From Bacteroidota bacterium (GTDB lineage: Bacteria > Bacteroidota > Bacteroidia > NS11-12g > UBA955): 64,000 nt of DNA. Below the pieces are notes generated by a model that was not told the origin of the DNA, made no database searches, and saw only the letters and a program-made list of their open reading frames with translations. Positions 8,094-16,643 of the stretch are shown here, one piece after another (the first letter of the stretch is position 1; each line of letters opens with the position of its first letter). The DNA is taken from positions 1 through 64,000 of the forward strand of contig VGFS01000009.1 of the NCBI GenBank assembly GCA_016868785.1, written 5' to 3'. The position numbers and the translations under genes are program-made.

Positions 8094-9202
8094 GCGTTTA
8101 GTTCTTTTTCTTTAAGGGTAGCGATTCTATATCGCAAATTGGCAATCCAGTAATATAATGCGATCCATCCTATCACTGCTGGATAGAAGAACAACCGCAT
8201 CGTTGAGTCCAAATCATATTTATTAAAACCCACAGTGCCCCCAGAACCCGGATGCAATGAATTGGGCGAAAGTTTGGGCATAATGACAATCAGGGCGATA
8301 AAAATTGGGAAGATGAATACCGAATACACTGCAGTAATTCTTGCCCTTTGGTATGGATCTGTTAATGTAGAGCGCAGCAACAAATACGCGAAATACATGG
8401 TCATTCCTATGGCCACGCCATTGAGTTTGGGATCGGCCGCGGGCCACCAAGACTGCCAAGTTACCCTTGCCCAGGTTGCACCGGTGATACATCCTAAAAT
8501 ACCGGCGAGTATACCCACCCTAACCAACGAATCCGCAAACATATCGTCTTCCAGATGTCCGAATCTCAAATATTTGATGGCATACCAACAGGCCATTCCT
8601 AACAGCGCCAACATGGCAAACCACATAGGTACATGGTAAAAGAGGTTTCTTACACTCTCATTTAAAACCATCCGATTGGGAAAACTCATTTCAAAAATCT
8701 CTCGATCACCACGGGCTTGGGTATTTTCTTCAGCAATAAAGTCTGATTTACCCGCGGTATCATTGGCACCACGCTCCAAATAAATCGCCTCTGGCAACCC
8801 CAAATATTTCCCATTGCTCAATTCAATAAACACAGAGTAATACTCGTTTGACAACTTGGACGACCCCATATTTAGGTTCATACTGGCCAGCAATTGACCA
8901 TGATCTCCTGAAAATTTAATGGCAGTGGTTTGAAATTTGCCCATCGTCCCTTTGGAAACCAACATCACTTTGGTCGGGATTTGATAATTCCCCTGTCCGA
9001 TTTCTTTGTCGTTGAATGCATTTTCCTTCAACCAAGGTGCATTATAAACATTGATTTTCAGCGTTTGTGATCCACCGGAGGTGATTTTTACCGGTGAAAG
9101 CCCAGTTATTCCGGACTTCAATGGCAAAAACAGCCCGCCCAACACAACGTAGAGCAAGAACAATGCGGCTATCCACTTATACCAGTGTTTTTTCCAATTC
9201 AT
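8090..9202 (-). CDS. ccmC: CcmC-like heme exporter with periplasmic N-terminal extension
   Basis: 370 aa. Helix 1 (residues about 10-27) is followed by roughly 155 residues of soluble, beta-rich extracytoplasmic sequence, then the CcmC core (about 185-365). The core keeps both heme-ligand histidines, H190 in LFYHVPMW and H317 in NSLHPGSGG, and a tryptophan-rich WWD-type segment reading TWQSWWPAADPKLNG (249-263), where classical CcmC has WWVWDxRL. CcmC loads heme onto CcmE. The inserted N-terminal domain is not part of classical CcmC (about 245 aa); its function is unknown. Overlaps ProDH and ccmD by 4 bases each. Confidence 0.88.
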   Translation of the reverse strand: MNWKKHWYKWIAALFLLYVVLGGLFLPLKSGITGLSPVKITSGGSQTLKINVYNAPWLKENAFNDKEIGQGNYQIPTKVMLVSKGTMGKFQTTAIKFSGDHGQLLASMNLNMGSSKLSNEYYSVFIELSNGKYLGLPEAIYLERGANDTAGKSDFIAEENTQARGDREIFEMSFPNRMVLNESVRNLFYHVPMWFAMLALLGMACWYAIKYLRFGHLEDDMFADSLVRVGILAGILGCITGATWARVTWQSWWPAADPKLNGVAIGMTMYFAYLLLRSTLTDPYQRARITAVYSVFIFPIFIALIVIMPKLSPNSLHPGSGGTVGFNKYDLDSTMRLFFYPAVIGWIALYYWIANLRYRIATLKEKELNA

Positions 9203-10398
9203 GACTTTCTACGTTTGATTTCTGCCTCAATCAGGGCCAATTCCCGGCCCATTTGTCTAGCCATACCACTGTTTTCTTGAGCACGGCGTGTCAAGTACGG
9301 AATCACCGACAAAACAGGACCATATGGCACATATTTACTCACTTTATAGCCACTGTTCGATAAATTAAAACTAATGTGATCACTCATGCCCAACAGCTGC
9401 GAGAAAGATACATTCCAATCGCCTTTTGGCAATTGATGTTTGTTCAACAATTCCGTCCCCAATAGTGATGACTTTTCGTTGTGGGTAGCGATGCAAACCG
9501 ACACCCGATTATGGTTTTCAAGGCAAAAAGCGACTGCTCTGTCGTAATCTGTGTCCGTGGCTTCTTTGCTCGGTTGAATGGGGTCTTGGTATCCTTTGGC
9601 TGCAGCGCGGGCTCTTTCTTTTTCCATGTAGGCTCCGCGAACCAGTTTATAGCCGTAGTAAAACTTACCTTCAGCCACTTGTCGCTCCAAATACGCCAAT
9701 CGATCGTGTCGATACATCTGAAGGGTATTAAATACCCAAGCTTGATCTTTGTTCAACAACTCCATCGCGTGGGTCGCCAAAAGGTCAATGGCACGTTGTA
9801 ACCAGGTTTCCTCAGCATCCACAAAAATTCGAACTTTACTTTGTGCGGCGCTGCTACACAATTGCATAAATCTGGCCATCGACTTTTTCCAACCCTCTTG
9901 CAATCCCTCGGGCAAACTATTCTCCACCAATTCGATGTCAACAATTTGGTTTTCTTCAATCATCGATGATGCCGCTTCCAGCACTGCTGATGAGCAAATA
10001 CCGGTGGTTTTAAATACCGAAAACGGAATATTGGGATTTCCTTTGGCTCGTTCAATGGTTCTGAGTACCTCCGCACAAGTTTCATCAAATGTAGCCTCAC
10101 TCTCTTCGCCTTCTACAGAGTAATCTAAGATGGTTCCGATGCCACTGTTCGACAAATTCTCAATGGCAGTATCACACTCTTGAATGTTCTCACCCCCACA
10201 AAATTGCTGGAATATGGTTTTTTTGATGGTAAACTTCAAGCCCAAAAAAACGGCGGCTTTGGCCATGGTTGGACCATAGGTCAACAACGCTGGATAATTA
10301 AACGAACGAAATAGCCAACGGGCTTTTGCGAGGTCACCATTCGACTTGTGGGCAAAGGCCACAGAGGTGTTTTGGAAAGAAAGATCCGTCGTGGACAT
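9199..10398 (-). CDS. proline dehydrogenase (monofunctional ProDH)
   Basis: 399 aa from ATG 10398; an upstream TTG at 10407 would add three residues. The PutA/ProDH (beta/alpha)8 FAD domain is recognised by VFNTLQMYRHDRL, YKLVRGAYMEKER, VCIATHNEKS and the C-terminal LTRRAQENSG, which contains the RRxxEN-type proline-carboxylate-binding arginine pair. It oxidises proline to pyrroline-5-carboxylate and passes electrons to membrane quinone. There is no P5C dehydrogenase domain. It is the first gene of a six-gene ATGA-linked chain with the cytochrome c maturation genes, an unexpected partner, and has its own -7 box 6 bases before the ATG. Confidence 0.93.
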   Translation of the reverse strand: MSTTDLSFQNTSVAFAHKSNGDLAKARWLFRSFNYPALLTYGPTMAKAAVFLGLKFTIKKTIFQQFCGGENIQECDTAIENLSNSGIGTILDYSVEGEESEATFDETCAEVLRTIERAKGNPNIPFSVFKTTGICSSAVLEAASSMIEENQIVDIELVENSLPEGLQEGWKKSMARFMQLCSSAAQSKVRIFVDAEETWLQRAIDLLATHAMELLNKDQAWVFNTLQMYRHDRLAYLERQVAEGKFYYGYKLVRGAYMEKERARAAAKGYQDPIQPSKEATDTDYDRAVAFCLENHNRVSVCIATHNEKSSLLGTELLNKHQLPKGDWNVSFSQLLGMSDHISFNLSNSGYKVSKYVPYGPVLSVIPYLTRRAQENSGMARQMGRELALIEAEIKRRKS

Positions 10399-10404
10399 CA
10401 CCCA

Positions 10405-10412
10405 CAAAAATA
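10405..10412 (-). promoter_or_regulatory. -7 promoter box TATTTTTG for the ProDH-ccm operon
   Basis: Exact TAnnTTTG on the minus strand, 6 bases before the ATG at 10398. It lies directly downstream of the inverted repeat at 10414-10426, so that repeat would sit just upstream of the -7 element. Confidence 0.5.
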
Positions 10413-10413
10413 A

Positions 10414-10426
10414 CGAAGAATCTTCG
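10414..10426. repeat. inverted repeat CGAAGA-N-TCTTCG
   Basis: A perfect 6-base inverted repeat around one central base in the 53-base gap between the end of dnaX and the start of proline dehydrogenase. On the minus strand it is followed by TTATTTTTG, so it could be a weak terminator of dnaX (5-base stem, 3-base loop, T-rich tail) or an operator abutting the ProDH promoter. Confidence 0.45.
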
Positions 10427-10451
10427 GTGTTTTAAGCCAATTTTCAATTAA

Positions 10452-12365
10452 TTACGGCAAACGCAAATGCAGTGTTTCCAAGGCTTCAGCCAAACCGGGA
10501 TGTTTTTTCATCAAATACTCCAGCTTTTCTTTGTCGGTATAGGGCCTTCTCTCCTGCACTTCTATTTTACCCACCACGGATTGTATTCCTTGGATATTCA
10601 AATGAGGAATTTGTGTCCGAAGGGCTTGCATCATTTGAGGTCGGATTTCTTCGATGATGGATTCTTGATGGGATGCATTCAGTGTAATCACCAATACATT
10701 GTCTTCCACAGCGTATTTCAACCCTTTCAAACAAGTAAGCACCCGTGAGGTCTGGGGTTGATAAAAGTCGATCCAAAATTCATCCAGCGTTTTGGGTGCT
10801 GATGGCGACATTTGGGCAATTGGCGCTGCCCCAACCATGGTGATTTCTTGCGCAAGCACCGTTTTATTGGATTCAGGCAATACATCCCCCCCATCTGAAG
10901 CAGAATCTGTAACGTCAGTGGACTTTATTGACGCTGCTTTTTTCCTTTTAAATTCTTCAAAACTCCCTACATTCAGTCGGGTTGCAGCCACTTGACTCAC
11001 CTGTTTCGGGTCGGCGGCAACGAAAGATTTTTCTGTCGTATTGGGTGTGTGATTGGATGGCGTAGAATCAGCCTCCTGAGTTTGGGACTGAATGCTCGAT
11101 GATTCAACGGCCAAGGGCTCAATAGAACTGGATATGGACGTAGATTCTTGTACCGGCAAATCAGACGTTGCGCTCACCAAAGACGAGGCAGGAACCTTGG
11201 GTTTATCCTCAACAATTGAAGGTGAACGTTTAAACGTTGCGGGCTTTGGGCTGTCGCTACTCTGCCCTATTTTTTTTTTTACTTCTTCAAGGGAAGGGAT
11301 ACTTTGAATGAAGGAATTCAGATGCCCCAATTTTATGAGCATCAACTCCACCAATAGCCTAGGATTTCGGGATTGCTTGTATTTCTCTTCAGCCTCAGAG
11401 ACAGAATTCAATCCGTTCAAGATGAAGGCGAATGAAAGGACGTTTGCTTGCTCTAAATATTTGGATTTGAACGACTCCGACACATCCAACAGCGATTGTG
11501 TTTTGGTCTCTTTACTCACGGCAAGGTTTCTGAAATGTGCTGCCATTCCACCCAAGAAGGTTAAACCATCGAAACCTTTTTTAATGATTCCGTCGTACAC
11601 CAACAAAGCATTGGCAATATTCGATGAAGCCAACATTGATGTGACATCAAAAAACGTATCTAGATCCAACACGCTCAAAATATCAACCGCTGACTCATAG
11701 GTGATCTTCCCACCGCCAAAGCTCACCAATTGATCGAACATCGACAGGGCATCACGCAGTCCACCATCGGCTTTTCTGGCAATTAAGTGAAGAGCGTCTT
11801 CCGAAGCTTCGATCGATTCTTTTTGGGCGATACCTTTCAGATGCTCTACCATGTCGCGGGTCTCGATGCGATTGAAGTTAAAGACTTGACAACGAGAGAG
11901 GATGGTTGGTAAAATCTTGTGTTTTTCGGTAGTAGCGAGGATAAATATGGCGTAGGACGGGGGCTCTTCCAAAGTTTTCAGAAAAGCACTGAAACCGGCC
12001 GTTGAAAGCATGTGTACCTCGTCAATGATGTACACCTTGTATTTTCCTACTTGGGGCGGAATCCTCACCTGATCAATCAGGTGTCTGATGTCTTCAACCG
12101 AGTTGTTGCTGGCCGCATCCAACTCGAAAATATTGAAAGCATAATCTTGGTTTGGGTCGCCACCGTCTTGTGCGTTAATGACTTTGGCCAAAATCCTGGC
12201 ACAGGTAGTTTTACCAACGCCCCGAGGACCGGTAAACAGAAACGCTTGGGCTAACTTGTTGTTATTGATTTCATGCATCAATGTCTCTGCCACTTGGCGT
12301 TGCCCTATTACATCTTCAAATGTGGTTGGGCGATACTTTCTGGCTGAAACAACAAATTGATCCAT
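10452..12365 (-). CDS. dnaX: DNA polymerase III subunit gamma/tau
   Basis: 637 aa from ATG 12365. The AAA+ clamp-loader module has Walker A GPRGVGKTT (46-54), Walker B with DEVH (115-118), the sensor-1 region ILATTEKHK and the SRC arginine-finger motif (LSRCQVF). The usual four-cysteine zinc module between Walker A and B is missing: residues 60-80 contain no cysteine. The C-terminal half (about 370-520) is Ser/Thr/Pro-rich linker, followed by a tau-type C-terminal region. It loads the beta clamp and links polymerase to helicase. Start chosen because alignable sequence begins at MDQFVVSARKYRP; a frame extending upstream to 12443 has no support. Confidence 0.95.
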   Translation of the reverse strand: MDQFVVSARKYRPTTFEDVIGQRQVAETLMHEINNNKLAQAFLFTGPRGVGKTTCARILAKVINAQDGGDPNQDYAFNIFELDAASNNSVEDIRHLIDQVRIPPQVGKYKVYIIDEVHMLSTAGFSAFLKTLEEPPSYAIFILATTEKHKILPTILSRCQVFNFNRIETRDMVEHLKGIAQKESIEASEDALHLIARKADGGLRDALSMFDQLVSFGGGKITYESAVDILSVLDLDTFFDVTSMLASSNIANALLVYDGIIKKGFDGLTFLGGMAAHFRNLAVSKETKTQSLLDVSESFKSKYLEQANVLSFAFILNGLNSVSEAEEKYKQSRNPRLLVELMLIKLGHLNSFIQSIPSLEEVKKKIGQSSDSPKPATFKRSPSIVEDKPKVPASSLVSATSDLPVQESTSISSSIEPLAVESSSIQSQTQEADSTPSNHTPNTTEKSFVAADPKQVSQVAATRLNVGSFEEFKRKKAASIKSTDVTDSASDGGDVLPESNKTVLAQEITMVGAAPIAQMSPSAPKTLDEFWIDFYQPQTSRVLTCLKGLKYAVEDNVLVITLNASHQESIIEEIRPQMMQALRTQIPHLNIQGIQSVVGKIEVQERRPYTDKEKLEYLMKKHPGLAEALETLHLRLP

Positions 12366-12373
12366 GTCTATCG

Positions 12374-12381
12374 CAAAGTAA
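12374..12381 (-). promoter_or_regulatory. -7-like box TTACTTTG before dnaX
   Basis: One mismatch to TAnnTTTG, 8 bases before the dnaX ATG. A second CTTTGCG copy lies 10 bases further upstream. The same TTACTTTGC sequence precedes recF. Confidence 0.35.
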
Positions 12382-12472
12382 CCGCAAAGCAAGCATCTTC
12401 CCAAATTATCACGCCAACAAAAAACCCACAAATGCACATCCAATTGCGTAAATTGCGATTAATTTCCATCAC

Positions 12473-13000
12473 ATGAATATCGGCGAAACTCTGAAACATT
12501 TTGAATTAAAAAGCACCACAGGTAAATTGGTAAGCACCTATCACTTGGCCGACAAAAGTGCATTACTTGTGGTTGTGACATGCAACCATTGTCCATACGC
12601 TCAAGCCTATTGGTCGCGGTTAATTCACTTGGCAAAACAATATGAAGAAGACAATTTGGGGGTTTTGGCCATCAATGGAAACGATGTCAATGTTCAACCA
12701 GCGGATTCCTACGCCGAAATGCAGCGATTGGTAAAACAGTACGGCGTGCCTTTCCCTTATTTGCACGATGAATCGCAGGCAATCATGAAGCAGTTGGGCG
12801 CACAAAAAACCCCGGAAGTTTTCCTTTTCAACGCAAGGCGAGAATTGGTTTACAAAGGAGCAATCGACGACGCTTGGGACAATGAAGCTGCAGTGATGCA
12901 GGTTTATTTGGAAGATGCCATTGAGTTTGCCTTTGATGGGTTGGAAATCGACTACCCTGAAATTCCACCGGTTGGATGTTCCATCAAATGGAAATCATAA
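12473..13000 (+). CDS. thioredoxin-like redoxin family protein
   Basis: 175 aa cytoplasmic protein with an AhpC/TSA-thioredoxin fold. The redox motif is C37-N-H-C40 (VVVTCNHCPYA), replacing the WCGPC of classical thioredoxin, and the cis-proline region KTPEVFLF follows later. Proteins of this type are common single-domain redoxins; the N-terminal strand and the insertion between motif and cis-Pro are typical of the peroxiredoxin-like branch. Partner and substrate are unknown. It is divergent from dnaX and is followed after 1 base by the SDR gene, so the two are probably co-transcribed. Confidence 0.85.
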   Translation: MNIGETLKHFELKSTTGKLVSTYHLADKSALLVVVTCNHCPYAQAYWSRLIHLAKQYEEDNLGVLAINGNDVNVQPADSYAEMQRLVKQYGVPFPYLHDESQAIMKQLGAQKTPEVFLFNARRELVYKGAIDDAWDNEAAVMQVYLEDAIEFAFDGLEIDYPEIPPVGCSIKWKS

Positions 13001-13001
13001 C

Positions 13002-13826
13002 ATGCAAAAGCGTGTTGTTCTCATTACTGGGGCGTCATCTGGAATAGGTCGAGCATTGGCCATTACGGCAGCAAAGCGCGGCTATTTGGTTGGGTTGATG
13101 GCCCGATCCGCCGATGGACTATCAGAAACAATGGTTGCATGTAAACAGGCATCCCCGGAAGGTCAGTCAGACAACCAATTTGTTTCAACCGTAGGCGATG
13201 TAAGCGTTGAAGCTGATTGTGCGCGATTTATTACCGATGTAGTTGCTGCTTGGGGTAGAATCGATGTATTGATCAACAATGCAGGGATTTCGATGCGGGG
13301 CATTTTTGCTGATACGGAATTGTCTGTACTGCACAAACTGATGGACACCAATTTTTGGGGCACGGTAAACTGCACCAAACACGCGTTGCCATGGCTACTC
13401 AAAGCAAAAGGGACTGTTGTTGGGGTTTCCTCGATTGCGGGATTCAAAGGACTACCTGCTAGAACGGGTTACAGTGCGAGTAAATTTGCAATACAAGGGT
13501 TTTTGGAAAGTTTGCGTTGTGAAAATTTGGAAACGGGTCTTCACGTTTTGATTGCTTGTCCAGGTTATACCGAGAGCAACATCCGCAAAACCGCATTAGA
13601 CACTCATGGATTTCAACAAAATGAATCGCCATTGAAGGAAAATAAATTGATGTCGGCCGAGGCGGTAGCCGAGGCCACGTGGAACGCCATCGACAAAAAA
13701 CGACAATACCTGATACTCACGTTACAAGGGAAAATGGCGGTACTCATCAATAAATGGTTTCCGAGATTGGCGGACCGACTCACCTACAATGTGATTAAAA
13801 AAGAACCCAATTCTCCATTCAAATAA
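13002..13826 (+). CDS. short-chain dehydrogenase/reductase
   Basis: 274 aa from ATG 13002, the first base after the preceding stop plus one. Classical SDR motifs are present: TGASSGIG cofactor loop (9-16), NNAG (92-95), Ser 143/144 and Y157-SAS-K161. A final amphipathic stretch near residues 245-260 resembles the membrane-associated C-terminus of dehydrogenase/reductase SDR family 7-like proteins. It should reduce a carbonyl or oxidise an alcohol with NAD(P)(H); substrate unknown. Position between a redoxin and MarC gives no further hint. The 23-base GC-rich repeat at 13654-13676 lies inside it. Confidence 0.9.
   Translation: MQKRVVLITGASSGIGRALAITAAKRGYLVGLMARSADGLSETMVACKQASPEGQSDNQFVSTVGDVSVEADCARFITDVVAAWGRIDVLINNAGISMRGIFADTELSVLHKLMDTNFWGTVNCTKHALPWLLKAKGTVVGVSSIAGFKGLPARTGYSASKFAIQGFLESLRCENLETGLHVLIACPGYTESNIRKTALDTHGFQQNESPLKENKLMSAEAVAEATWNAIDKKRQYLILTLQGKMAVLINKWFPRLADRLTYNVIKKEPNSPFK
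13654..13676 (+). repeat. GC-rich 23-base repeat, copy 1
   Basis: This stretch (starts CGGCCGAGGCGG, ends GCCGAGGCC) matches 49896-49918 at 22 of 23 positions. In both places it is read in the same frame and encodes Ala-Glu-Ala-x-Ala-Glu-Ala. It is itself two GCCGAGGC units 4 bases apart. Confidence 0.5.
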
Positions 13827-13847
13827 CACCTCTTCCCGAAAGCCCCG

Positions 13848-14408
13848 ATGCTCAATATTCAAGACTCCATAACCGTTGCATTCACCCTTTTCGCCGTGAT
13901 AGACATGTTGGGCTCCATCCCAATTTTAATTTCATTGAAAAAGAAATTGCCCGATATTCATGCGGGAAAGGTCACCCTGGCCTCAGGTGTTTTGATGGTA
14001 GGATTTCTCTTCGCTGGTGAGTTCTTTCTCAAATACTTAGGGGTTGACAAAAGTTCTTTTGCCATCGCGGGTAGTATTGTCATGTTTATTTTGGGCTTGG
14101 AAATGGTGTTAGGCATCGATATTTTTCGCACCGATCCCGAAGTTCCCTCCGGAAGCATTGTGCCCATCGCTTTTCCACTTATTGCTGGCTCTGGTACTTT
14201 AACCACCATACTTTCATTAAAAGCAATTTACAGTGAATGGACGATTTTGCTAGGAATCATTCCAAATTTGATCGTGATATTCATATTGGTCAATGCCACA
14301 GATTTCTTTGAGAGAAAAATAGGCAAAGCCGGTCTTTCGGCCATGCGCAAATTCTTTGGATTGGTTCTTCTCGCCATCGCGGTTAAAATCTTCAAAGCAA
14401 ATTTCTAA
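13848..14408 (+). CDS. MarC-family integral membrane protein
   Basis: 186 aa with six predicted membrane helices. The family hallmark is the early segment IDMLGSIPIL and the central IAFPLIAGSGTLTTIL motif that marks MarC/NAAT proteins. The family was once linked to multiple antibiotic resistance and some members transport neutral amino acids, but the physiological role is mostly unknown. It lies 21 bases after the SDR gene and one base before the beta-barrel protein gene, in a likely four-gene transcription unit. Confidence 0.9.
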   Translation: MLNIQDSITVAFTLFAVIDMLGSIPILISLKKKLPDIHAGKVTLASGVLMVGFLFAGEFFLKYLGVDKSSFAIAGSIVMFILGLEMVLGIDIFRTDPEVPSGSIVPIAFPLIAGSGTLTTILSLKAIYSEWTILLGIIPNLIVIFILVNATDFFERKIGKAGLSAMRKFFGLVLLAIAVKIFKANF

Positions 14409-14409
14409 C

Positions 14410-15498
14410 ATGATAAAAATAGGTGCTTTCTTTTTTTGTCTACTGTCATCAGTGTTTTTAACAGCACAGGTCTTAAATACCGCATTTATCGATTCTGTGG
14501 GTGGTGAGAAGGTCGGCAAATTGAGCATTTCCGGTTGGATGGACACCTATTACGCCCAATCTACTTATAGTGATTGGAACCAACCAACGATTACTCCCGT
14601 GATTCCCGGCTTGGTCTCTAATTCATATTACGGTTTGGTCGATATCAATTTGGCTTACGTGGATTTTAGGTATGCTACTGACCGACTAAAAATCCGCTTG
14701 GTACCAGCATTTGGTAGTTACATGGACAAAAACTACTCGGGCACTAACACCCTCAACAATCTCATGGAAGGCAGTTTGGGGTTTAAACTTTGGAAGAAAA
14801 AGGAAGTTTGGATTGAGGCTGGTCTCATTGGATCGCCATTTACCAATGAAAACCCCGTTAGCCGAGACCACATCATGTACACCCGTTCATTGGCCGCCGA
14901 ATACAGCCCTTACTACCTCACGGGTGCAAAAATCTCATCGCCGTTACACAAACGGGTGAAAGGAAGCATGTATATCCTCAATGGTTGGCAAAACATATAC
15001 AAACAGGCAAATTTCCCCCCGGCTTTTGCGAGTCAAATCGAATTCACCCTCGACAACAACAACCTCCTCAATTGGAACGTTTATTACCAAAATCGGATCA
15101 CCGATACACGACTATTTAGCGACATTTATTGGATTGGCACTCACGGAAAATGGAAATTCACCAGCTGTTTTTATGCAGGGAACGACGAAACAAAAGCGCC
15201 TTTACCTACCCCTTCTACCCCGTTGTTTCGGCGTCATGGATTTTGGTGTAATGCCAACTTTGCAACGAGTTATGACATCACTTCAAACACAAACCTAAGC
15301 GCCAGAGTTGAGTATTTCCAGGATCTACACAAAAACATCAATGGCAAAGTATTAGGCACCTCCATCGGCATCAACCGCAAGTTATTCAATCAATTGTATT
15401 GGAGAACCGAATGCAAATGGTGGCAATCCGCCAATCACTTCACGGGTAGAAAAGTGGATATTTTCAACGCCATGACTAGCTTAGGTCTGGGATTCTAA
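14410..15498 (+). CDS. outer-membrane beta-barrel protein (BBP2/OmpL-like)
   Basis: 362 aa from ATG 14410; a longer frame starting inside MarC is not supported because a signal peptide begins here (MIKIGAFFFCLLSSVFLTAQ, residues 1-20). The mature protein begins with SISGWMDTYYAQ and consists of alternating-hydrophobicity strands ending in F (SLGLGF), as expected of an outer-membrane barrel. The pattern resembles the putative porin-2/OmpL-like family. It may form a porin; substrate unknown. Its TAA stop overlaps the TAG stop of the convergent glycosyltransferase (CTAA, 15495-15498). Confidence 0.75.
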   Translation: MIKIGAFFFCLLSSVFLTAQVLNTAFIDSVGGEKVGKLSISGWMDTYYAQSTYSDWNQPTITPVIPGLVSNSYYGLVDINLAYVDFRYATDRLKIRLVPAFGSYMDKNYSGTNTLNNLMEGSLGFKLWKKKEVWIEAGLIGSPFTNENPVSRDHIMYTRSLAAEYSPYYLTGAKISSPLHKRVKGSMYILNGWQNIYKQANFPPAFASQIEFTLDNNNLLNWNVYYQNRITDTRLFSDIYWIGTHGKWKFTSCFYAGNDETKAPLPTPSTPLFRRHGFWCNANFATSYDITSNTNLSARVEYFQDLHKNINGKVLGTSIGINRKLFNQLYWRTECKWWQSANHFTGRKVDIFNAMTSLGLGF

Positions 15499-16631
15499 AA
15501 ATTTATCAGCTCCGAATAAAGACTTATCCATTGAGCTGCGATGGATTTTGCCTCTACTTTTTTCAGCAACAACTCCCTTTTTACTCTCTGATGGGCTTGG
15601 ATTTCTAGGCGGGTGATCGACATCATAGCTGCTGCTAATTCATCGGGCTTATTGGGATGAAAATACTCCGGAAGATCTTCGACCAACTCCTTAAACACCT
15701 CGATATTAGAAACCGCCATGGGCAAATTCGCTGCCAATGATTCCGCCAATGGGATTCCAAATCCCTCATTCAGACTGGGATAAACAAACCCAGAAGCACC
15801 TTTTACCACTGAAACCACCCTGTCTTTGGGCTGGTCGATCAAACAGGTAATTCGGGACGACAATCCCATTGATTCAATCTGTGCTTCAACCGAAGGCAAA
15901 GTAGACCCGTTCAAACCAACCAATTTCAAGTTCCAATTTGTTTGCTTTTGTATCCTCGCAAACGCTTCGATCAATATTGCATGGTTCTTTCTGTCGGTAA
16001 AACTACTTTGATACACAAAATAGGGCGCCTCGTCTGAATCAGACAAAGACAATTTCTCCATGGAATAGTACGTCTCATCTACAGCTTGATAAATGACCAA
16101 CGACCGCCCTTTTGCTCGGGGATAATACGCTTCCACTTGTTTCTGTGTGGTTTGACTGGTTACCACCAAATGAGAAGCAACTTGCACTGCTCTGTTAGTT
16201 TTCCAATGATAAATGGCCCTATCCCACCAGCGATAATAACTTGGAAACACCTTGTAAATCACATCGTGAATGGTACATACAGATATGATATGCTTAGGTA
16301 AATCCAAGGGCAGTTCATTCGATAATCCGTGAAATACATCAACCCCATCCAATGCAGCCCTTTTACCCATTCCCCAAACGCGCCACCATTTGGGTCCGTC
16401 TACCATCACCAATGTAAAACAACGGGCTTGTCCACCTGATTTTTTACCATAACGATCAAGAATTCGAAGCGCATCGGGGTGGCCTTTATCATTGGCATCC
16501 AATCGATCCACGTACAGGATATATTCGTTTTCGGGAAAATGCTCCAACAAAGATTCGATGAGCTTGCGCGAATAATTCCCCAAACCGGAATGGTTGAAGA
16601 AAAATCGCTTGGCATCAAATCCTATTTTCAC
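15495..16631 (-). CDS. glycosyltransferase, GT4 family
   Basis: 378 aa, GT-B fold. Start is GTG 16631, 12 bases after the dapD stop. The N-terminal half opens with MKIGFDAKRFF and the acceptor-side GLGNYSRKL. The C-terminal half has the GT4 donor-binding pattern FVYPSLNEGFGIPLAESLA, with the ExxxGxxxxE-type glutamates, and a retaining mechanism is expected. It transfers a sugar from a nucleotide donor, probably to a cell-surface glycan. Donor and acceptor cannot be told. Co-transcription with dapD is likely; a small perfect hairpin (CACGG-2-CCGTG) spans the GTG start. Confidence 0.88.
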   Translation of the reverse strand: MKIGFDAKRFFFNHSGLGNYSRKLIESLLEHFPENEYILYVDRLDANDKGHPDALRILDRYGKKSGGQARCFTLVMVDGPKWWRVWGMGKRAALDGVDVFHGLSNELPLDLPKHIISVCTIHDVIYKVFPSYYRWWDRAIYHWKTNRAVQVASHLVVTSQTTQKQVEAYYPRAKGRSLVIYQAVDETYYSMEKLSLSDSDEAPYFVYQSSFTDRKNHAILIEAFARIQKQTNWNLKLVGLNGSTLPSVEAQIESMGLSSRITCLIDQPKDRVVSVVKGASGFVYPSLNEGFGIPLAESLAANLPMAVSNIEVFKELVEDLPEYFHPNKPDELAAAMMSITRLEIQAHQRVKRELLLKKVEAKSIAAQWISLYSELINF

Positions 16632-16643
16632 GGTCCCGTGGGT

